Of a DNA stretch of 64,000 nt, positions 59,153 through 64,000 are shown one piece after another. Under the pieces are notes generated by a model. The model ran no database searches. It was not told where the DNA came from and saw only the letters and a program-made list of their open reading frames with translations. The stretch is taken from assembly GCF_028765165.1 (NCBI RefSeq), contig NZ_JARADB010000001.1:434001-498000 (forward strand). Reading direction: 5' to 3'. A program made the translations under genes and the position numbers. Within the stretch, counting starts at the first letter, position 1. The number at the start of each line of letters is the position of its first letter. The DNA is from Paenibacillus sp. MAHUQ-63 (GTDB lineage: Bacteria > Bacillota > Bacilli > Paenibacillales > NBRC-103111).

Positions 59153-61030
59153 GTGGAAAAGAAACAATTTCAAGCTGAATCCAAACGTCTACTCGAAATG
59201 ATGATTAACTCCATTTATACGCAACGAGAGATCTTTTTAAGAGAGCTCATCTCCAACTCCAGCGATGCAATCGATAAAATTTATTACAAAGCGCTAACGG
59301 ACGATTCATTGGTCTTTGACAAAGACAGCTATTTTATTAAAGTGATCCCGGACAAAGCAAACCGGACGCTGACCATTCGCGATACCGGTATCGGGATGAC
59401 CAAAGAAGAGCTGGAAAATAATCTCGGCGTCATTGCGAAGAGCGGATCGCTGGCGTTCAAGAAAGAGAACGAAGCCAAAGACGGCCATAATATTATCGGC
59501 CAATTCGGCGTAGGCTTCTATTCCGCCTTCATGGTAGCCGATGTGGTTACGGTAACGAGCAAAGCGCTTGGCAGCGATACGGCCTACAAATGGGAGTCCA
59601 CCGGCGCAGACGGCTACACGATTGAACCGGCTGAGAAAGATGCCGTGGGCACGGAAATCGTCCTCGCCATCAAAGCGAATACGGAAGACGACAACTACGA
59701 CGAATACCTGGATGAATACCGCTTGAAAGCGATCATCAAGAAGTATTCGGATTTCATCCGCTACCCGATCAAGATGGACGTTGCCGGCAAAAGGCTGAAA
59801 GAAGGCACGGAGAACGAGTTCGAGGACTACTCGGAAGAGCAGCAGCTGAACAGCATGGTGCCGATCTGGAGAAAAAACAAGAGCGAATTGACGCCTGAGG
59901 ATTACGAGAAATTTTATCACGAGAAGCATTACGGCTTCGACAAGCCGCTGAAACATATTCACGTAAGCGCGGACGGCGCGGTCGTGTATCAGGCCATTCT
60001 TTTCATTCCGGAGAATATGCCTTTCGACTACTATTCCAAAGAGTATGAGAAAGGTTTGGAGCTCTATGCCAACGGCGTTCTCATCATGAACAAATGCGCA
60101 GACCTGCTTCCGGACTATTTCAGCTTCGTGAAAGGGATGGTCGATTCCGAGAGCCTGTCCTTGAACATTTCCCGGGAGATGCTGCAGCATGACCGTCAAT
60201 TGAAGCTCATCGCCAAGAATATTCAAAGTAAAATCAAGAGCCAGCTGCAAGCCATGCTCAAAGACGAGAGAGAGAAGTACGAGCTCTTCTACAAATCGTT
60301 CGGCCGCCAGTTGAAATTCGGCGTATACAGCGATTACGGAACCCACAAAGAGGTTCTGCAAGATCTGCTCATGTTCCACTCCTCCAAGGAGAAAAAGCTT
60401 GTCACGCTGGACGAGTACATCGCCAGAATGCCGGAAGACCAGAAGTATATCTACTACGCTTCGGGCGAGTCCATGGAGCGCATCGACAAGCTTCCACAAA
60501 CGGAGCTCGTGACGGACAAAGGCTATGAAATTCTGTACTTCACGGACGATATCGATGAGTTCGCGATCAAAATGATCATGACGTACAAGGAGAAAGAATT
60601 CAAATCCGTATCCAGCGGCGATCTGGGGATCGAAGCGGATGACAAAGCGGAGAACGAAGCCGATCAGAACGACAACAAAGAGCTTTTCGATTATATGACT
60701 AGCCTGCTGTCCGGCAAGGTTTCCAGTGTGAAAGCTTCCAAACGTCTCAAGAAGCACCCGGTTTGCTTATCCACGGAAGGCGACGTGACGATTGAGATGG
60801 AGAAAATCTTGAATGCTATGCCGAACAATCCGAATGTGAAGGCGGAGAAAGTACTGGAGATCAACGTAAACCATGAAGTCTTCGGTTCGTTGAAAGATGC
60901 CTTTGGTCAAGATAAAGAGAAGCTTAACCTGTATACGGCTCTCTTATACAACCAAGCGCTCTTGATCGAAGGTCTGCCGCTGCAAGATCCTGTTGAATTC
61001 ACGAACGATATTTGCAAAATCATGGTGTAA
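59153..61030 (+). CDS. htpG: HSP90-family chaperone HtpG
   Basis: 625 residues from GTG 59153 (AAAGGAG, 8 nt). N-terminal GHKL ATPase: [32 protein letters not shown]; middle domain IPENMPFDY and NISREMLQ; C-terminal dimerisation domain. Cytosolic ATP-dependent chaperone. It sits behind a sigma-A promoter overlapping a CIRCE site, so it should be repressed by HrcA and induced by heat. Confidence 0.97.
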   Translation: MEKKQFQAESKRLLEMMINSIYTQREIFLRELISNSSDAIDKIYYKALTDDSLVFDKDSYFIKVIPDKANRTLTIRDTGIGMTKEELENNLGVIAKSGSLAFKKENEAKDGHNIIGQFGVGFYSAFMVADVVTVTSKALGSDTAYKWESTGADGYTIEPAEKDAVGTEIVLAIKANTEDDNYDEYLDEYRLKAIIKKYSDFIRYPIKMDVAGKRLKEGTENEFEDYSEEQQLNSMVPIWRKNKSELTPEDYEKFYHEKHYGFDKPLKHIHVSADGAVVYQAILFIPENMPFDYYSKEYEKGLELYANGVLIMNKCADLLPDYFSFVKGMVDSESLSLNISREMLQHDRQLKLIAKNIQSKIKSQLQAMLKDEREKYELFYKSFGRQLKFGVYSDYGTHKEVLQDLLMFHSSKEKKLVTLDEYIARMPEDQKYIYYASGESMERIDKLPQTELVTDKGYEILYFTDDIDEFAIKMIMTYKEKEFKSVSSGDLGIEADDKAENEADQNDNKELFDYMTSLLSGKVSSVKASKRLKKHPVCLSTEGDVTIEMEKILNAMPNNPNVKAEKVLEINVNHEVFGSLKDAFGQDKEKLNLYTALLYNQALLIEGLPLQDPVEFTNDICKIMV

Positions 61031-61047
61031 CCCCCAGAAGCCATATG

Positions 61048-61085
61048 AAGCCCTGTCACCGGAACCGGTAGCAGGGCTTCTTTGA
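61048..61085 (+). terminator. htpG terminator
   Basis: AAGCCCTG...CCGG-AA-CCGG...CAGGGCTTCTTTG. Confidence 0.85.
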
Positions 61086-61265
61086 TTAAGTCAGATCTTC
61101 CAATTCCAGGAGATGCGCGGATCTATGCTCACTTCCCTTATTAGAGTCAGTGCCATCATACACATAGGCTAACAAACGGTCCTGATCGATTCCGAGAGAA
61201 CGAGCCACTTTCACGATGTCGAGTTCATAAGGGAAACCTGGAATTGGATTGGATTTGACGGACAT
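61086..61265 (-). CDS. 59-residue protein of unknown function
   Basis: Begins MSVKSNPIPGFPYELDI at ATG 61265 with AAGGATGG upstream. Sequence continues with VARSLGIDQDRLLAYVYDG and ends LELEDLT. Looks like a small helical DNA-binding-sized domain, but no family is recognised. Convergent with htpG and divergent from the riboswitch. Confidence 0.6.
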   Translation of the reverse strand: MSVKSNPIPGFPYELDIVKVARSLGIDQDRLLAYVYDGTDSNKGSEHRSAHLLELEDLT

Positions 61266-61348
61266 ATTCTTCTACCATCCTTCGAATAAATGTAATAAAT
61301 CAGAACATTGCGCTTAAAAATATGATATAGTTTTGTTACAAGCATGAA

Positions 61349-61452
61349 TCGGTACGACAAAGGCAAAACCATTGAAAAGTGGTGACGCAAAGCTATAGGG
61401 ACTAAATTGGCCATATTGCATCATGTCCAAAATGTCAGCCAGCTGCCAGAAG
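61349..61452 (+). ncRNA. cyclic-di-GMP-I (GEMM-I) riboswitch
   Basis: Conserved GEMM landmarks in order: GGCAAAACC, a GAAA loop closing CC...GG, GACGCAAAGCTATAGGG, CTAA, and the 3' AGCCAGCTGCC. This is the aptamer that binds one cyclic di-GMP. Downstream GCCTCC (61454-61459) can pair with the ribosome site GGAGG (61485-61489) of the following gene, suggesting translational control. Confidence 0.9.
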
Positions 61453-61500
61453 CGCCTCCGTCCGATTCGTGTAGAATGACCAAAGGAGGAGTTAAATAGA

Positions 61501-61689
61501 ATGGGGAAAATTGTTTTAGACGGTAGCATGAGCTTGGATGTTGAGCACTTGATTGCTAATTTGCATCTGCCGGAAAATGATATTTTGAATATGTTCTCCT
61601 TTAAGTTCAATAACAATGTGTTATCCGTTGAGGAGTCGATTCGGTTTATTCATTTTCTAAGAAGCGAACTGGACAAACGTACCCAATAA
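61501..61689 (+). CDS. 62-residue protein under c-di-GMP riboswitch control
   Basis: Starts MGKIVLDGSMSLDVEHLIAN with AAAGGAGGAG upstream. Probably a soluble two-layer alpha/beta or helical protein (SVEESIRFIHFLRSELDK). No known domain. Its leader carries a cyclic-di-GMP riboswitch, so it should respond to the motility/biofilm second messenger. Function unknown. Confidence 0.8.
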   Translation: MGKIVLDGSMSLDVEHLIANLHLPENDILNMFSFKFNNNVLSVEESIRFIHFLRSELDKRTQ

Positions 61690-61802
61690 CAGCATTATGC
61701 ATGAACACGCACAAAAATGCAGTCGGTTGATGTCTATAGAATTTTTTTTTTTGATAAGGTCACAAATCGCGTATTGATGCGGTTTATCTTCCCTAACAGC
61801 CC

Positions 61803-61840
61803 AAGACAGCGGAAATGCTCCGCTGTCTTTTTATTATTTT
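61803..61840 (+). terminator. rho-independent terminator
   Basis: AAGACAGCGGA pairs with TCCGCTGTCTT and a T tract. Confidence 0.85.
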
Positions 61841-61870
61841 TTGTCAGATTTAAGGTTTAAAGTTTAGCAT

Positions 61871-61908
61871 AAAAAAGCCGGTCAGACTCCCATGAGTCAG
61901 ACCGGCTT
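61871..61908 (-). terminator. nrdR terminator
   Basis: AAGCCGGTC...GACCGGCTT with an inner GACTC/GAGTC; minus-strand T6. Confidence 0.85.
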
Positions 61909-61911
61909 ATC

Positions 61912-62391
61912 TTATTTATCCCGGAGAAGACCGGGGTCATGCTTGCCCAATATTTGTGTGAGCTCTTTGAGAAACATATTGATGTCTTTGAACTGCCGGT
62001 AGACGGAGGCGAAGCGAATGTACGCCACTTCATCGACCGGGTACAGCTGCTCCATCACAATTTCCCCGATGTGCAGGCTGTCTACTTCCGCGTGTGCGGT
62101 CGTCCGAAGCTGCATTTCGACCTCGGATACGAGCATTTCCAGCCTTTCCATCGAAACCGGACGCTTCTCGCAAGCTCGAATCAAGCCTCTCAGTACTTTC
62201 TCTCGACTAAATTCTTCCCGGCTTCCATCCTTCTTAATCACGATAAGCGGCGTTTCTTCCACCATCTCGAAGGTTGTGAATCTGCGCGCGCATTTCTCGC
62301 ATTCGCGGCGGCGGCGGATCGATTTATTCTCATTCGCCGAACGGGAATCAAGCACCTTCGTACCGGAATAATCACAGAATGGACACTTCAT
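61912..62391 (-). CDS. nrdR: NrdR ribonucleotide reductase repressor
   Basis: 159 residues. Zinc ribbon C3, C6, C31, C34, then an ATP-cone domain (about 49-139: [19 protein letters not shown]). Senses (d)ATP and represses nrd genes. The usual neighbours in Firmicutes (coaE, speD) fit with coaE nearby here. Confidence 0.96.
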   Translation of the reverse strand: MKCPFCDYSGTKVLDSRSANENKSIRRRRECEKCARRFTTFEMVEETPLIVIKKDGSREEFSREKVLRGLIRACEKRPVSMERLEMLVSEVEMQLRTTAHAEVDSLHIGEIVMEQLYPVDEVAYIRFASVYRQFKDINMFLKELTQILGKHDPGLLRDK

Positions 62392-62508
62392 TCGCTCTTC
62401 TCTCCTTTCTCTTCTTCTATGTAATGATCTATTACCATATGTTACAAGTCATGAACTCCGGAGAAGTGCGCACAATACTAGTACCAACCGACAAGGAGGT
62501 GAACAGAC

Positions 62509-62733
62509 ATGGGCGCAGGCAGCAACAGCAATAGCAACACTCTAGTTGTTCCTCAAGCTAACGCAGCACTGGATCAGTTGAAATACGAAGTGGCTCAAGA
62601 ACTGGGTATCGCTATCCCACAAGATGGATACTACGGTAACATGGCTACTCGTGATACTGGTGCCATCGGTGGTCACATTACTCGTCGCCTGGTACAAATC
62701 GCAGAACAATCTTTGGCTGGTCAATTCAAGTAA
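62509..62733 (+). CDS. sspA: alpha/beta-type small acid-soluble spore protein
   Basis: 74 residues with the GPR-cleavage-like KYEVAQELGI and the second DNA-binding block GAIGGHITRRLVQIAEQ. Coats spore DNA in the forespore and protects it. AAGGAGGTG precedes the start. A weak sigma-G-like -10 (CAATACTA, 62473-62480) lies upstream. Confidence 0.95.
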   Translation: MGAGSNSNSNTLVVPQANAALDQLKYEVAQELGIAIPQDGYYGNMATRDTGAIGGHITRRLVQIAEQSLAGQFK

Positions 62734-62766
62734 TCTTGAAGAGTTAGCCGGGTGACTGCACAACAG

Positions 62767-62818
62767 GAAGTATTGGACGCTAGCCCCCACAAGGAGCTGG
62801 TCCAATGCTTCTTTGTTT
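62767..62818 (+). terminator. rho-independent terminator of the SASP gene
   Basis: AAGTATTGGAC pairs with GTCCAATGCTT before a TTTGTTT run. Confidence 0.7.
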
Positions 62819-62821
62819 ATG

Positions 62822-63394
62822 TCAAGTTTCCCATTGCTCGGAATACAGCTTCGTGTATTTCTCGTAATAATAGATCACGCGTTGTACATAATGCCGGGTT
62901 TCACCGAATGGAATCTGGTCGATGTGTTCTTGTGTGCCATCCCAAATTTCATTTTGCTTCCATTTATTCACATTCCCCTGTCCTGCATTGTAAGCCGCAA
63001 TCGCATAAATCAAGTTTCCGTTGTAATGCCTCGTCAGCCAGCTCAAATACCAAGACCCGAGATTAATGTTTACTTCCGCTTTTAATAAATCCGCTTGCGT
63101 ATGAGGCCCTAAATTCGTAGACTCTACGATCCATTCCGCCGTGTCCGGCATTAGCTGCATGAGACCGAGCGCTCCTTTGCTCGACTCCAGGTGATACTTA
63201 TAATTCGTCTCTACCCGAATGATGGCTGCGATCAGGAAAGGGTCTATATTGTGTTTCGCCGCACTTTGCTTAATCTCCTGCTGAAAATAAATCGGATACA
63301 GCTTTCTTCCTATAAAAGAGCTATTCATAAAGAGAACCATAATGAAGCAAATGAGCAAGAGAGCAAACACTCGCTTTTTGCGTAGAAACTTCAT
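62822..63394 (-). CDS. membrane-anchored SLT lytic transglycosylase
   Basis: 190 residues from ATG 63394 (GGGAAGGGG 5 nt upstream). N-terminal transmembrane anchor (about 8-24), then the SLT domain with catalytic E62 in IIRVETNY, GALGLMQLMP and AYNAG. Cleaves peptidoglycan glycan strands outside the cytoplasm. The ATG overlaps the coaE stop by 4 bases. Confidence 0.93.
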   Translation of the reverse strand: MKFLRKKRVFALLLICFIMVLFMNSSFIGRKLYPIYFQQEIKQSAAKHNIDPFLIAAIIRVETNYKYHLESSKGALGLMQLMPDTAEWIVESTNLGPHTQADLLKAEVNINLGSWYLSWLTRHYNGNLIYAIAAYNAGQGNVNKWKQNEIWDGTQEHIDQIPFGETRHYVQRVIYYYEKYTKLYSEQWET

Positions 63395-63987
63395 GAAAGC
63401 CCCTTCCCTAGCCAAAATCGTTCGACCTCCGCATAGGTGTCTTCCTGCGTTCCGCTGTTGTCGATCACGATATCCGCTAGTTTGCGTTTTTCTTCAATCG
63501 ACATCTGCGCGTCTATCCGGTTGTTGGCTGCGCTTTCCGTCAAGCCGTCCCTCACCATCAAGCGTTCCAATTGAACATGGCGGGGCACATAAACAACCAT
63601 CACCTGTTCAAACAAATGAGCTAAATTCGATTCGTACAGCAATGGAATGTCCACGACAACCAGCTTGTCCGGATACTGACTTTCGTAAGCTTCCATTTGC
63701 TCCCGGATTTGCTTGCGGATCGGCGGGTGCAGGATGCTTTCCAGCTGCTTGCGGGCTTCGGCATCACCGAAGACGATCTGCCCGAGCTTCTTCCTGTGCA
63801 GAGTGCCGTCTTCCTGAAGAACCGCTTGTCCAAAATGGGCAGCAACCTGTTCGAGAACAGGGCTGCCGGGCTCGACAACGTCGCGGGCTATTTGATCTGC
63901 ATCTACCAATAGAGCGCCGCGGCCTACCAGCATGGCGCTAACCGTGCTTTTGCCGCAGGCGATTCCTCCTGTTAACCCGATATTCAT
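63391..63987 (-). CDS. coaE: dephospho-CoA kinase
   Basis: 198 residues. P-loop GGIACGKST (8-16), DADQIARD and LLYESNL. Phosphorylates dephospho-CoA in the last step of CoA synthesis. Translationally coupled to the downstream lytic transglycosylase gene. Any gene upstream lies past the window edge. Confidence 0.96.
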   Translation of the reverse strand: MNIGLTGGIACGKSTVSAMLVGRGALLVDADQIARDVVEPGSPVLEQVAAHFGQAVLQEDGTLHRKKLGQIVFGDAEARKQLESILHPPIRKQIREQMEAYESQYPDKLVVVDIPLLYESNLAHLFEQVMVVYVPRHVQLERLMVRDGLTESAANNRIDAQMSIEEKRKLADIVIDNSGTQEDTYAEVERFWLGKGLS

Positions 63988-64000
63988 AAGCTTCTTCTCT

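Noticed and set aside
59306..60757. 483-codon minus-strand frame inside htpG
   Set aside because: Shadow of a highly conserved chaperone gene; His/Val/Phe-rich antisense composition and no ribosome site.

Overview
The window reads as a chromosomal segment of a spore-forming, low-to-mid-GC Firmicute, most likely Paenibacillus or a close relative (inference from gene content). It carries an alpha/beta small acid-soluble spore protein, a PdaA-like deacetylase, an M14 gamma-D-glutamyl-diaminoacid-type peptidase, YtxG/YtxH, a YesM/YesN-type two-component pair beside a lipoprotein-dependent sugar ABC transporter, AraC regulators, strong Shine-Dalgarno sites with many GTG and TTG starts, and hairpin-plus-T-tract terminators throughout. 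No phage, CRISPR array, rRNA operon or complete insertion sequence was seen.

Layout. 1-9.7 kb: a partial gene, a TIGR01777 epimerase, glutathione peroxidase, a DUF1450/HesB-like pair, HxlR regulator, methionine aminopeptidase, an AI-2E-type permease, the first divergent AraC/FAD-oxidoreductase cassette and four small ORFs. 9.7-14 kb: M14 peptidase, a 390-bp tandem duplication of a nested-palindrome repeat, glutamate racemase, PdaA-like deacetylase and BdbC. 14-29.6 kb: a GH15 glucan hydrolase/glucose dehydrogenase operon with a divergent XRE regulator, a phosphodiester glycosidase-like membrane protein, YtxGH, KDPG aldolase, a SufR-like regulator, YutE with a coupled 35-residue membrane peptide, a Gfo/Idh/MocA dehydrogenase, an acyltransferase, a TPR protein, an SgrR-like regulator and VanZ. 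29.7-34.5 kb: tRNA-Ala(GGC) with a duplicated 3' end, a TetR/MFS pair, and a SnoaL/FMN-reductase/ArsR-AHSA1 group sharing GTTACC-N4-GGTAAC operators. 34.5-42.2 kb: an Rpn-type nuclease, small exported and membrane proteins, a FusB-like protein, cupin, UbiD decarboxylase and a TipAL-like MerR regulator. 42.3-55.8 kb: histidine kinase, a response regulator interrupted by an in-frame stop, a sugar ABC transporter, four copies of a 128-bp palindromic repeat that have captured the tail of the permease gene, a second inverted AraC/FAD cassette, a TerD-VWA fusion and an NAD(P)-binding protein. 55.8-64 kb: a third copy of the first repeat, a low-complexity decayed tract, MarR/MFS, htpG behind a CIRCE element, a cyclic-di-GMP-I riboswitch ahead of a 62-residue gene, nrdR, a spore SASP, a lytic transglycosylase and coaE.

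How the genes work together. Several divergent regulator/target pairs are clear: XRE with GH15-GDH, TetR with MFS, ArsR-AHSA1 with the FMN reductase, MarR with MFS, and AraC with the FAD oxidoreductase (twice). The two-component pair probably controls the adjacent sugar importer. The strongest candidates for new biology are the riboswitch-controlled small protein and the two related nested-palindrome repeat families that sit at gene 3' ends and have amplified together with fragments of the neighbouring genes.
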